Shown piece after piece: positions 43,642 to 52,107 of a stretch of DNA of 59,645 nt. A model generated the notes under the pieces. That model ran no database searches, was not told the origin of the DNA, and was given only the letters and a program-made list of their open reading frames with translations. Source of the stretch: an uncultured bacterium. Its GTDB lineage: Bacteria > Cyanobacteriota > Vampirovibrionia > Gastranaerophilales > Gastranaerophilaceae. Location: contig CASDRS010000017.1 of NCBI GenBank assembly GCA_949283255.1, forward strand, positions 1 through 59,645, read 5' to 3'. Positions within the stretch are counted from its first letter, which is position 1, and each line of letters starts with the position of its first letter. The translations under genes were made by a program, and so were the position numbers.

Positions 43642-43717
43642 CACAAATTTTTCATACGAGTAATGGATTATATTTTTTTAATAATAAACTACAATTACAT
43701 AAGGAAAGGAGTCTCAA

Positions 43718-44101
43718 ATGGATTACAGAGAACTATTAGAACACGCAAAAGAGGCCTCAAAAAATTCATATTCGCCATATTCAAAATTTGCCGTAGGAGC
43801 TTGTCTAATAACGACAAATGACAAAATATATTCAGGCTGCAATTTTGAAAACTCAAGTTTTGGGATGACAATATGCGCTGAAAGAAATGCCGTAGGAACA
43901 GCTATAGCTGACGGCGAGAGAAGAATTAAAGCAATTGCAATATACTCACCTAATCAAAAACACTGTTATCCTTGCGGAGCTTGCAGACAAGTTCTGAATG
44001 AATTCAAAGCTGAAGAAGGACTGGATGTAATTACTGAAGGTGAAAACGATATTGAAATCTCGAAATTAGCAGACTTACTTCCTGAAGGATTTAATCTATA
44101 A
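43718..44101 (+). CDS. cdd: Cytidine deaminase
   Basis: Zinc enzyme converting (deoxy)cytidine to (deoxy)uridine in pyrimidine salvage. 127 residues, the small homotetrameric type: SPYSKFAVGACL, then the zinc site CAERNAVGTA with the catalytic Glu, and PCGACRQVL supplying two more cysteines. AAAGGAG lies upstream of the ATG. The next small gene starts one base after its stop. Confidence 0.96.
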   Translation: MDYRELLEHAKEASKNSYSPYSKFAVGACLITTNDKIYSGCNFENSSFGMTICAERNAVGTAIADGERRIKAIAIYSPNQKHCYPCGACRQVLNEFKAEEGLDVITEGENDIEISKLADLLPEGFNL

Positions 44102-44102
44102 T

Positions 44103-44375
44103 ATGTTTTTTATAGAAGCACTCGTCAAATACATGAAAAAGGATAGATTCACAGAAGTCCTTGAAGAACGAGAAGAGATGGAAAGCCGTAATCCACTTGA
44201 AGAAATTCCTCTCGAAGATGATTTGAATGATGAAGACTCTACACCTTGTGAACATCTGTTTATGCCAATAGATTCTACAGGTGAAATACTTGCCTGCTCA
44301 AAATGCGGACAGCTTATAAAACGCTCAAACTTAAAACCCTCTAACTTCTTTGAACACCCCGATAATCTTCAGTAA
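44103..44375 (+). CDS. Small acidic zinc-ribbon-like protein
   Basis: 90 residues starting one base after cdd; an alternative start is M11 (MKKDRFTEV). Neither has a clear Shine-Dalgarno, so translation may be coupled to cdd. The middle is acidic (EEIPLEDDLNDEDS). C49-E-H and a later CSKCG form a possible zinc-binding set (Cys-X-His plus CXXC). Unknown function; the operon position with cdd is the only clue. Confidence 0.62.
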   Translation: MFFIEALVKYMKKDRFTEVLEEREEMESRNPLEEIPLEDDLNDEDSTPCEHLFMPIDSTGEILACSKCGQLIKRSNLKPSNFFEHPDNLQ

Positions 44376-44432
44376 TAACCTCCTTAAGAATATTGTTACG
44401 AATTCTTAATATTTGCGATAAATAACGCAATT

Positions 44433-44462
44433 TTGGTGGAATAAAATACTTAGTAATAATAT
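44433..44462 (+). promoter_or_regulatory. Putative promoter of the small gene at 44531
   Basis: TTGGTG, 18 bases, TAATAT; leader of about 60 bases. Confidence 0.4.
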
Positions 44463-44530
44463 AAGGAATATTTAGGATACAAATACTTTCTCATAGTTAA
44501 GGAAAACAGGAAACACATAGGGAGGTCACC

Positions 44531-44773
44531 ATGGCAGTTGGTGCTGAGGACTACATCGATCAGTTATTAGTTAAAAAGTACGCAGAAGAAAAAGTCGACA
44601 ACCATGACGATATGGAATCAATGGTTGATCCTGACAAAATGATGAGCGCAATGAATGATTATGCAAGCATGTACAGAAACATGATGCTGTTAAAACAACG
44701 TCTTAATATTGCATGCTACGCTGTAAACGCCAGAAATGCACGTTATAATAAATCAAACAGGGCGTATCAATAA
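44531..44773 (+). CDS. Small unknown protein
   Basis: 80 residues, helical and Met-rich (DDMESMVDPDKMMSAMNDYA; MYRNMMLLKQRLN), ending in a Asn/Arg-rich tail (NARNARYNKSNRAYQ). GGGAGG lies seven bases before the ATG, one of the best ribosome binding sites in the window, so it is likely well expressed. No signal peptide or membrane segment. No family recognised. Confidence 0.68.
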   Translation: MAVGAEDYIDQLLVKKYAEEKVDNHDDMESMVDPDKMMSAMNDYASMYRNMMLLKQRLNIACYAVNARNARYNKSNRAYQ

Positions 44774-44784
44774 TACAAGTTTAT

Positions 44785-44820
44785 AATCCTCTTTTTTGAT
44801 ATAATAAAAAAAAGAGGATT
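44785..44820 (+). promoter_or_regulatory. 13-base inverted repeat holding the maf -10 box and ribosome binding site
   Basis: AATCCTCTTTTTT and AAAAAAGAGGATT arms. The 10-base loop contains TGATATAAT (extended -10), and the right arm contains the AGAGGAT of maf. Read-through RNA from upstream would fold up the ribosome binding site; RNA started from this -10 would not. Confidence 0.5.
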
Positions 44821-44826
44821 GACGCT

Positions 44827-45390
44827 ATGGGAAAAATTATTTTGGCATCGTCTTCACCTAGAAGACGAGATCTATTAAAAAAAACAAAGTTAAACTTTGA
44901 AATCATTCCGTCACCGTACATAGAAGATCATACGAGGACGGATTTTTCTTACGAATTTGTAGAAGAGCTCGCGCTTAACAAAGCGCTCGCTGTTGTACCG
45001 CTTGTAAAAGAACCTTCAACCATTATAGGAGCAGACACTGTTGTCGTTCTTGAAGGAACAATTTTGGGCAAACCTATTGATAAAAAGCATGCCTTCCAAA
45101 TGCTAAAAAATTTGTCAGGGAAAACCCACCTTGTAGTAACAGGAATTGCTATTGTTGACTCGCTAACGAAAAAGCAAAAGAAGGTAGCGGTTACAAGCAG
45201 CGTAAAATTTGAAAATCTAACAGATGAACAAATTAATAAGTATATAGAAGAATTCAATCCGCTGGATAAAGCCGGATCATACGGAATTCAGGAATTACCT
45301 GACGGTTATATTAATTCTTATACAGGGAGTTTAGAAAATATCATAGGGCTGGATACAAAGGTTTTGTGTGAATTACTAGAAAATTTTTAA
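44827..45390 (+). CDS. maf: Maf-family nucleotide pyrophosphatase
   Basis: A house-cleaning enzyme that hydrolyses nucleoside triphosphates such as dTTP, UTP or modified forms to monophosphates. 187 residues; the P-loop-like ILASSSPRRRDLL start, IIGADTVVVLEG, GKPIDKKHA, and DKAGSYGIQ followed by a GSLENIIGLD block are family signatures. The exact substrate class (YhdE-like or YceF-like) is not assigned. AGAGGAT lies upstream of the ATG. Confidence 0.92.
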   Translation: MGKIILASSSPRRRDLLKKTKLNFEIIPSPYIEDHTRTDFSYEFVEELALNKALAVVPLVKEPSTIIGADTVVVLEGTILGKPIDKKHAFQMLKNLSGKTHLVVTGIAIVDSLTKKQKKVAVTSSVKFENLTDEQINKYIEEFNPLDKAGSYGIQELPDGYINSYTGSLENIIGLDTKVLCELLENF

Positions 45391-45394
45391 AAAT

Positions 45395-45407
45395 GAGAAT
45401 AATTCCC
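45395..45407. promoter_or_regulatory. Possible PerR-like operator
   Basis: GAGAATAATTCCC, with GAATAATTC as a perfect core, directly before the -35 of the rubrerythrin promoter. PerR controls rubrerythrins in Clostridium; the match to a PerR box is only partial. Confidence 0.3.
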
Positions 45408-45409
45408 AC

Positions 45410-45437
45410 TTTACAAATAAAAATCTTCTGGTAAAAT
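45410..45437 (+). promoter_or_regulatory. Promoter of the rubrerythrin gene
   Basis: TTTACA, 16 bases, TAAAAT; leader of about 23 bases. Confidence 0.6.
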
Positions 45438-45466
45438 AAAATTATAGAAAAAGAAAGGTGGTAAAT

Positions 45467-46003
45467 ATGAAATATGTATGCACAGTATGTGGTTGGTCAA
45501 CAGAAGCTGATAAAGCTCCTGAAAAATGCCCTCTTTGCGGCGCTACAACATTTAAAGAAGTAGGCGGAGCAGAAAAAGTTTATGCTTGCGAACATAATGT
45601 TGGAGACGGCAAGGTTGAAGATAAAGAAGTTATGGAAGGCTTGAGAGCTCACTTCACAGGCGAATGTACAGAAGTTGGTATGTACCTTGCTATGGCAAGA
45701 GTAGCTGAAAGAGAAGGTTATCCTGAAGTTGCTGAAGCTTACAAGAGATATGCTTATGAAGAAGCTGAACATGCTTCTAAGTTTGCAGAATTGTTAGGCG
45801 AAGTTGTAACAGATTCTACAAAGAAAAACCTTGAAATGAGAGCTGAAGCTGAACACGGCGCTTGCGAAGGTAAATTAGCAATTGCTAAGAGAGCTAAAGA
45901 ATTAGGCTATGACGCTATCCACGATACAGTACATGAAATGGCTAAAGACGAAGCTCGTCACGGCAAAGGTTTTGATGGATTGTTAAAGAGATATTTCTCA
46001 TAA
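45467..46003 (+). CDS. Reverse rubrerythrin (rubredoxin domain first)
   Basis: 178 residues. It scavenges hydrogen peroxide and helps oxygen protection in anaerobes. The rubredoxin-type iron site comes first (CTVCGW...CPLCGA, residues 5-25), then a ferritin-like diiron four-helix domain with [26 protein letters not shown] and [12 protein letters not shown]. This order is the reverse of classic rubrerythrin and matches the clostridial revRbr type. The start is placed at 45467, where AAAGGTGG is five bases upstream; the earlier in-frame GTG is part of that site. Confidence 0.93.
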   Translation: MKYVCTVCGWSTEADKAPEKCPLCGATTFKEVGGAEKVYACEHNVGDGKVEDKEVMEGLRAHFTGECTEVGMYLAMARVAEREGYPEVAEAYKRYAYEEAEHASKFAELLGEVVTDSTKKNLEMRAEAEHGACEGKLAIAKRAKELGYDAIHDTVHEMAKDEARHGKGFDGLLKRYFS

Positions 46004-46025
46004 CTTCTATCAAAAAACATAAGTT

Positions 46026-46055
46026 AAAGGCGGACCTTAAAGGTCCGCCTTTTTA
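46026..46055. terminator. Bidirectional terminator between the rubrerythrin and adhesin genes
   Basis: AAAGGCGGACCT-ttaa-AGGTCCGCCTTT, with a T-run on the plus side and A/T context on the other. It lies between two convergent genes. Confidence 0.85.
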
Positions 46056-46083
46056 TTGCTAATGACTGTTTTAGCCTATTTTA

Positions 46084-49074
46084 TTAATCAAAGTAATCTT
46101 TAATTAATCCTGTATCATTTGATTTGTTTTTAACTTCTAATTTTGCATCTTGTCTACGAGCCTTAATGTTGATATCTTTTGCGGCAATTGCGTTATTTAC
46201 GACACCGTCTTTAATAATATCAGCATTGATGCTGCCTGTCTTAGACTTGATTACACCGAAGTTAACATCTTCACCGACAGCCTCACCACGGTGGTGTAAG
46301 TTTACATCTCCAACTGCCATTACATTTGATTCTTGAGATGCATCTGTCTGTCTAAAGTGTAGAGCTTTATCTGCAGTACCGATAGAACCGCCGGAAATCA
46401 TTTGAACTGTTGTACCGTTTACGTTAGCATAATCTTCAAGGTTAGTTGATGCATTCAAGATGCTGTGATCTTTACCTGTAAGAAGCATAACCTTACCGTT
46501 TGCCTTAATTCTATCTACGTTCATATCTGCATTTTGGCTTGCCATATTGATAACGCCATCTGAGCCGTCACCTTTTGTAAATGCTTTAATACCTTGAGCT
46601 ACATTTACATTTATAGATTTTGTTAGATCTCTTGAATCAGCTCCGATTGGATTATCAGATACAACATCTTCACCGATTGTACCGTTTGATACATTTACAT
46701 ATAATGTACCCTTTGATTTTATCAAATCAGCTTCACTTCCTGCGTTTAGCAAGTTGCCATTTTCAACATTTACAACAACTTTCTTATTAGCATCAAGAGC
46801 AACCTGATCTGTTATTACATTTCCAAGAACAACATCTGAACCCTTTCCTGTTACAGTAATCTTTTCACCTTTTACTGTTCCAGAAACATCCATATCTTTA
46901 TTTCCTGAATTTGTAAGAACTACGTTAGCCTTGTTAGAAGTTACATTAGATGAAACATCCATACCTCCGTCTCTGTTTGTAAGAAGTACATGCCCGTCTG
47001 CAACAACTGTACCTTGAACATTCAAGCCGTCAGTACCTTTATTTGTAATGTATAATCTGTTTGAATCATTTGAAATATAAGCTGTATCTGCTACATTCAA
47101 AGCCTTGCCCTTGTTGGTAATACTCATTTTACCGCCGCTGTTTGCAATTTTACCAGCCAAATTCATATTGCCATTAGTGTTATACAAAACAGTATGACCG
47201 GTATTCTTAACAGTACCATCAACAGCCAGACCGTCAGCACCGGTATTTTGAACAATCAATTCACCGCCTGCTGTACTACCAACAGTAGCATTTCTTGCAA
47301 TATTCAAACCGTTACCAACGTTAGTAAGGTTCATATTACCTTTTTCAGTTTGAACATTACCATCGACAACAAAGTCACCTTTACGGTTAGTAATAGCAAC
47401 AGTACCTGTACCATTAGCCAATACAGATGCATCTGTATCAATATTAATACCGCCTGCGCCTGTATTAACCATTTGTAACTTACCTTTATTTTCAGCTTTC
47501 ACTGAAGCATTTTCGCCAGAAACTAAAATACCACCGGCACCTGTGTTACCAACATATACCAAATCGCTGTTAACACCCTTTACAGAACCTGTAATGTTTA
47601 AAGCTCCATTTGTATTCTGTACATAAGTTTTAGCACCGCTTGTAATTGATCCGTTTACATTGAAACCACCGGCACCTGTATTTTGAACCAACAATTCTTG
47701 ACCGTCTGCTGATACATTACCGTTTAGATTAAATGTATTACCGGTGTTGGTCAAATTCATTTTTCCGTTTTTATTACTTAAGTTTGCTTCTTCAGTAATA
47801 TTGAAGTCTCCTGAACGGTTTGTAATAGCCAAACTGCCTGAATTATCAAAATCACCTTTAATTGTCAAACCGTTTCTACCTGTATTAGCAACACGAGTTT
47901 GACCGTCATTTCTAATTACAGCATTTTCGCCAAAGTTCAAACCTGTACCATTACCGGCAATAGCAATCTTACCATTTCTATTGTTAATAGTACCTTCAAT
48001 ATTTAAATCGCCGCCTCTTTCAGTAATATAAACATTGTTATTAGATGTAATATTACCATCTACAGTAGTATTACCTGAACCATTATGAACAATTTGAACC
48101 AAATCTTGAGCGGTCAAATCAGCATTAGCACCGATATTTACGGCACCTGTTTTTGTACCGCTGGCAATATAAACACTGCCATTATCAGCCTTAACTGTGT
48201 TATTCAAATTCATAACGCCGCTTCCATTAGTAAGATAAACATCACCACCTGATGCTGAAATCTTACCTGCTGAAGTTGTAAATCCTGCGCCACGGTTGAT
48301 CATTACGATATCACCGTTACCATAATTTGTTACATCACCTTGAATATTCATTCCAACATTAGCAGCACCGTCTCTGTTATATGTTCTAAACTCTACATTT
48401 GCAGTGTTAGAATTTTTACCGGTATTTACTAATGCATTAAACAAATCCTCTGCCTGAGCTTCAGTAGAAATAACGCTGTTATTATTTGCACCACCCGCAA
48501 TAATTGCAGCATTATTACCTACAGTAAGATCTCTTGCAACCATACCAATATTACCGCGGGAAAGAATTTTACCGTTAATCGTGATATTGGCATTTCCGTG
48601 ATAACCCAATTCTTCTAAGGTAGCCTTACCATTCTTATATAATTTCATGCCAGGTGCTGTTGGAGTCAAAACAGACAAAGAACCAACATTCAAAACACCG
48701 GATTCACCAACGACCATACCGTTTGGTGATACAAATATTGCTTCACCATTATAGAATTGGCCGTCACGAACTGTATTTACCAAACCGTTGATATTAATTT
48801 GATTATCAACAAGGTTTACAAACTTTGAAACATTTTCTGCTCCATATTTAAAAATCAAATTGGCTACATCACCTTTAGACAAATTGAAATTTTCATATTC
48901 TCTTAAACCGAATTCACCATTGATTGTAGAAGGGTTTATATTAAACACACCATTATTACCGGTGATTCCAGTAATATCAGTTGCACTAGCTTCTAACCCT
49001 ACAGATTGAGTTGTAATAATCGAAACTGCAAATATTAAAGCAGCCACACTCATTTTAGATATTTTCTTGCGCAT
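46084..49074 (-). CDS. Filamentous-haemagglutinin/leukotoxin-like secreted adhesin
   Basis: 996 residues from 49074, where GAGGG lies six bases upstream. Signal peptide 1-31 (MSVAALIFAVSIITTQSV core). Residues about 35-140 form a TPS/FHA N-terminal secretion domain (FNINPSTINGEFGLREYENFNLS; QININGLVNTV; EAIFVSPNGMVVGESG). The remainder is a long right-handed beta-helix built of about 20-residue turns with NTGAGG, NRDGGMDVSSNV and NGNLAG-like blocks. It has no C-terminal anchor. A two-partner partner (TpsB) should exist but is not in the window. Its promoter carries a palindrome over the -10 box. Confidence 0.86.
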   Translation of the reverse strand: MRKKISKMSVAALIFAVSIITTQSVGLEASATDITGITGNNGVFNINPSTINGEFGLREYENFNLSKGDVANLIFKYGAENVSKFVNLVDNQININGLVNTVRDGQFYNGEAIFVSPNGMVVGESGVLNVGSLSVLTPTAPGMKLYKNGKATLEELGYHGNANITINGKILSRGNIGMVARDLTVGNNAAIIAGGANNNSVISTEAQAEDLFNALVNTGKNSNTANVEFRTYNRDGAANVGMNIQGDVTNYGNGDIVMINRGAGFTTSAGKISASGGDVYLTNGSGVMNLNNTVKADNGSVYIASGTKTGAVNIGANADLTAQDLVQIVHNGSGNTTVDGNITSNNNVYITERGGDLNIEGTINNRNGKIAIAGNGTGLNFGENAVIRNDGQTRVANTGRNGLTIKGDFDNSGSLAITNRSGDFNITEEANLSNKNGKMNLTNTGNTFNLNGNVSADGQELLVQNTGAGGFNVNGSITSGAKTYVQNTNGALNITGSVKGVNSDLVYVGNTGAGGILVSGENASVKAENKGKLQMVNTGAGGINIDTDASVLANGTGTVAITNRKGDFVVDGNVQTEKGNMNLTNVGNGLNIARNATVGSTAGGELIVQNTGADGLAVDGTVKNTGHTVLYNTNGNMNLAGKIANSGGKMSITNKGKALNVADTAYISNDSNRLYITNKGTDGLNVQGTVVADGHVLLTNRDGGMDVSSNVTSNKANVVLTNSGNKDMDVSGTVKGEKITVTGKGSDVVLGNVITDQVALDANKKVVVNVENGNLLNAGSEADLIKSKGTLYVNVSNGTIGEDVVSDNPIGADSRDLTKSINVNVAQGIKAFTKGDGSDGVINMASQNADMNVDRIKANGKVMLLTGKDHSILNASTNLEDYANVNGTTVQMISGGSIGTADKALHFRQTDASQESNVMAVGDVNLHHRGEAVGEDVNFGVIKSKTGSINADIIKDGVVNNAIAAKDINIKARRQDAKLEVKNKSNDTGLIKDYFD

Positions 49075-49099
49075 AGATACCCTCACTATTTTAGATTTT

Positions 49100-49130
49100 A
49101 CTGTATACAGTTATAAACAAATTAACACAA
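49100..49130 (-). promoter_or_regulatory. Adhesin promoter with palindromic operator over the -10
   Basis: TTGTGT, 17 bases, TATACA on the minus strand. The perfect palindrome ACTGTATACAGT (49100-49111) covers the -10 box, so a dimeric regulator bound there would block transcription. Confidence 0.6.
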
Positions 49131-49179
49131 AAAAAATTGCTACTATGTTAAAAATTATTAACAAATCTATACAATTCAA

Positions 49180-49210
49180 AACAGCACTCGGAAATTATTC
49201 GAATGCTGTT
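49180..49210 (-). terminator. Terminator of the tonB-exbB-exbD unit
   Basis: AACAGCA-ttcg...cgag-TGCTGTT stem with a short T-run on the minus strand, about 27 bases after the last exbD stop. Moderate strength. Confidence 0.6.
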
Positions 49211-49236
49211 TGTTATGTAGTATTAAATTTTGGATT

Positions 49237-49629
49237 TTACATTGATGAAACTGATATGCTTGTAATTCCTGAATTTCTTGCAGAATCCATAACCTTGACA
49301 ACTGCTCCGTGAGTAGCATCTCCATCGGTTTGAATCATCATACCGTCAGGATAATTTTTTGCCTGAGCTTTTAAAATATTCTCAAGTTCAGATGCTTGAA
49401 TTTCTTCGCCATCAATAAAGTATTTATTATCTGCAGTAACACTTACCGTAATAATTTTAGATTCTTTATCATTCATCTGCTCTTGAGCAACATTTTCTGG
49501 AACTGTTAAATTCAGCCCCTGCTGATCCAACAAAGGAGCAATTACCATCATAATAATTAACAATACAAGAAAAATATCTGTTAAAGGAGTTATATTTATC
49601 TCATTAAAAGTTTTTCTTTCGCTCGGCAT
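49237..49629 (-). CDS. exbD: ExbD/TolR-family proton-channel subunit (second copy)
   Basis: 130 residues. One membrane helix with the essential Asp (EINITPLTDIFLVLLIIMMV), then a periplasmic domain (SVTADNKYFIDGEEIQASEL; YPDGMMIQTDGDATHGAVVKVMD). With ExbB it converts the proton gradient into motion that drives TonB. The membrane segment is almost identical to that of the next gene, so the two arose by duplication. It starts three bases after the first copy. Confidence 0.92.
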   Translation of the reverse strand: MPSERKTFNEINITPLTDIFLVLLIIMMVIAPLLDQQGLNLTVPENVAQEQMNDKESKIITVSVTADNKYFIDGEEIQASELENILKAQAKNYPDGMMIQTDGDATHGAVVKVMDSARNSGITSISVSSM

Positions 49630-49632
49630 AAA

Positions 49633-50091
49633 CTACGCTCCCTTCTTCTGTTTTGCATTGTTATCTTCCAAGGTTCGCTGTTCCTTCTTGCTCAAAGGCT
49701 CACCAGCAACAATAAGCTTTTTAAACTCAGCATCCTGAGCTGCATCCATAACCTTCAATATTTCAGAACTCTTTACGGATTCATCAGCCTTAACAACAAC
49801 CTCAGGTTTTTCTAAAGTTGGTTTTAATGCCGTCAACTCATCAACCAAAGTATCCGGATTTATCTCACGTCCATTAATATACATCAAGCCTGTTTTTGTA
49901 ATAGAAACAGTTGCATTTTTTTGTTCAATTGAAATACCACTGTTTATCTCAGGAATGGAAATTGAATTATCCATGGACTGAAAAGTCGGAGCAATTACCA
50001 TCATGATAATCAACAGAACAAGAAAGATATCTGTTAACGGAGTAATATTGATTTCTGTAAAAAGCTTACCTTGTTTAGAACTCATCGCCAT
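49633..50091 (-). CDS. exbD: ExbD/TolR-family proton-channel subunit (first copy)
   Basis: 152 residues. Same anchor as the downstream copy (EINITPLTDIFLVLLIIMMV, Asp in the helix) but a different periplasmic part with NPDTLVDELTALKPTLEKPE and VVVKADESVKSSEIL, plus a charged C-terminal tail (LSKKEQRTLEDNNAKQKKGA). Two unequal ExbD subunits behind one ExbB occur in Bacteroidetes and Xanthomonas-type systems. It lies 22 bases after exbB. Confidence 0.92.
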   Translation of the reverse strand: MAMSSKQGKLFTEINITPLTDIFLVLLIIMMVIAPTFQSMDNSISIPEINSGISIEQKNATVSITKTGLMYINGREINPDTLVDELTALKPTLEKPEVVVKADESVKSSEILKVMDAAQDAEFKKLIVAGEPLSKKEQRTLEDNNAKQKKGA

Positions 50092-50113
50092 TGCTTTTAT
50101 TTTCCCTTACAAC

Positions 50114-50755
50114 TTAAACATTGGAAGCAGATTTTTGAGATGCTGCCTCTTCTGAATCTACAAAACTTAAGAATAACAACTTAATCAATTGGAAATCATC
50201 TTCATAATGTTTTACAACTGACTGGAAAGAGTTATAGAATACAACTGCAATAATAGCAACAATCAAACCAAAAGCTGTTGCAATCAAAGCTGAACCAATA
50301 CCCATAGCTACCGCAGCTGACTGATTACCTTGAGTTGCTAAATCTTGGAATGTATAAAGAATTCTAACAACAGTACCAAACAAACCTAAGAATGGAGCAA
50401 CACCACCTATAGTACCTAATATAGTTAAATGTTTTTCCAATTTTCTGGTAGCCAGTGTAGCTGAAATATCAAAAGAACGAGAAAACCCTTCTCTTTGGTC
50501 AGAAAAAATTCTAACAGCTTCTTCCAAAACTTCGCCTATAACACCACCACACTGAACAGCGATATTTTGAACGCCTTGAAGGTTGTTAGCAGCCAATTCC
50601 TTTTGTACTCTTGGAATAAGCTTGTTAATATCACGTCTGTTCTTGTTATATACAGACATTCTCTGAATAACTACTTGTACAACAAGTAATGCACAAACCA
50701 GAATCGGCAACAATACCGGCCAATCCATCTTAATAGAGTTCCATAAAAGTTCCAT
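50114..50755 (-). CDS. exbB: MotA/TolQ/ExbB-family proton-channel protein
   Basis: 213 residues with three membrane helices: about 12-32 (LLPILVCALLVVQVVI), 115-135 and 155-180. The family channel blocks are clear: GTIGGVAPFLGLFGTVVRIL and VAMGIGSALIATAFGLIVAI. It forms the pentameric channel around ExbD. GAGGA lies upstream of the ATG, and the gene sits between the tonB-like gene and the two exbD copies. Confidence 0.94.
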   Translation of the reverse strand: MELLWNSIKMDWPVLLPILVCALLVVQVVIQRMSVYNKNRRDINKLIPRVQKELAANNLQGVQNIAVQCGGVIGEVLEEAVRIFSDQREGFSRSFDISATLATRKLEKHLTILGTIGGVAPFLGLFGTVVRILYTFQDLATQGNQSAAVAMGIGSALIATAFGLIVAIIAVVFYNSFQSVVKHYEDDFQLIKLLFLSFVDSEEAASQKSASNV

Positions 50756-50805
50756 AGTGTTTAATCCTCATTATTTAATCTAATACATTTTATACTTACT
50801 TATTT

Positions 50806-52023
50806 TTAGTATCCCGTTGCACCAAAGACGTTATAGTCAAACGTAAATTGGATATCAATACTTGATCCCTTATATTCAACAGGAAGCGGCTTAAATGGAG
50901 CAGTTAATTTAACAGCGTCCAATGCTGCCTTATCTGCATTCGGCAATCCTGAAGATTTAAATACCGAACAAGATAACAATCTTCCGTCTTTTGCAATCTT
51001 AAACAGTAAAACTACACGTTTACTTTCATTTCCCTTAGGAGGGTTCCAGTTCATTTTAATACGACGCTGAAGCTCTCTCATGTAAGGACCGAAATCCGGT
51101 TCTCTGATTGCGTCAATACCAGGTCTTCCGTTAGGATTACCAGGGCCTGGATTACCATAACCTCCGGATCCGCCTGTACCGTGACCAAGTTTTGAACCGC
51201 TGCTTGCGCCAGAACCTCTACCAGTAGGAGACAACGCAGGAGCCGGAGCAAACTTACCTCCACCAGATGACGAACCAGAACTTGATCCACCGCCTTTTAT
51301 AGCTTTTCCGGAACCACTAACAGGTCCAGTAGCATAAGATCCAGATTTAGTACCTCCTGATGGAACAGGCACTCTAAAAGCTGATGACGGTTTTTGAACC
51401 GTTTTAGGTGTCATCGGAGGCTTAAGAGAAGGTCTTGCCGTTGGAGGGTTTGGTTTAGAAACCTGCGGTGCTTTCGGAGCAGGAGTCGGAACTGACGGCT
51501 GCGGAGCCTTTTGCACTGTTTTTTCTACAGGTTTCATTATTTTATCAAATACAGACTGCGCCTGAGGTTTTTGTTTTTGAACAGGCTTTGATGCCTTTTT
51601 AGGACTGCTGCTCGGAGCTGATGCAGCCTTTGGTTTTGATGGAGCAGATGGAGCCGGAGATGGCATTGATACTTTCTGCTTAGGATCATGGTGCCCGCCT
51701 GCTCTAGAATTTATATGAGCTCTGTATGGTGTATTTTTATTAATAGGTGTATCCTCTTTTTCCACCAACACAAACTCTATATCATTCAGTTTCGGTTGAG
51801 GTCTCTTTGATATAGGAATAATAATCCCTAACCAAGTTAACAAAAATGATATACTAACCGCAAGAATAACAAATAATGTATGAAAAAGTACGGATAAAAC
51901 AAATGCTTTTTCCATAGAGATACTATCTCTATCTTCTCTCAAAACTGCAGGTAACGTATACCCTTTGTTATCCTCAAACTCTTGCTCTTCAATATTATCT
52001 ACGTATTTACCTAAGATTGACAT
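50806..52023 (-). CDS. TonB/TolA-like energy-transducing protein
   Basis: 405 residues. A cytoplasmic N-terminus, one membrane helix (about 40-68, AFVLSVLFHTLFVILAVSIS), a long periplasmic linker rich in Pro, Lys, Ala, Ser and Gly (about 105-305), then a TonB C-terminal domain (YMRELQRRIKMNWNPP; VVLLFKIAKDGRLLSCSVFK; ALDAVKLTAPFKPLP). The NWNPP motif fits TolA/TonB-type ends. The linker is long enough to span the periplasm. It is the first gene of the four-gene ExbB/ExbD unit. No outer-membrane receptor is in the window. Confidence 0.9.
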   Translation of the reverse strand: MSILGKYVDNIEEQEFEDNKGYTLPAVLREDRDSISMEKAFVLSVLFHTLFVILAVSISFLLTWLGIIIPISKRPQPKLNDIEFVLVEKEDTPINKNTPYRAHINSRAGGHHDPKQKVSMPSPAPSAPSKPKAASAPSSSPKKASKPVQKQKPQAQSVFDKIMKPVEKTVQKAPQPSVPTPAPKAPQVSKPNPPTARPSLKPPMTPKTVQKPSSAFRVPVPSGGTKSGSYATGPVSGSGKAIKGGGSSSGSSSGGGKFAPAPALSPTGRGSGASSGSKLGHGTGGSGGYGNPGPGNPNGRPGIDAIREPDFGPYMRELQRRIKMNWNPPKGNESKRVVLLFKIAKDGRLLSCSVFKSSGLPNADKAALDAVKLTAPFKPLPVEYKGSSIDIQFTFDYNVFGATGY

Positions 52024-52107
52024 CTTTTTTCCCTATTAAAAATTTCCCCTAATCGATTTTCGTAATAATTTTATTCTAAACCAAAAATAAAATTATTGCC
52101 CAACTTT

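Noticed and set aside
43627..43644. Upstream GTG start adding six residues (MWYNKI) to the exported protein at 43626
   Set aside because: These codons are the TATAAT box itself, and the ATG at 43626 begins a regular signal peptide.
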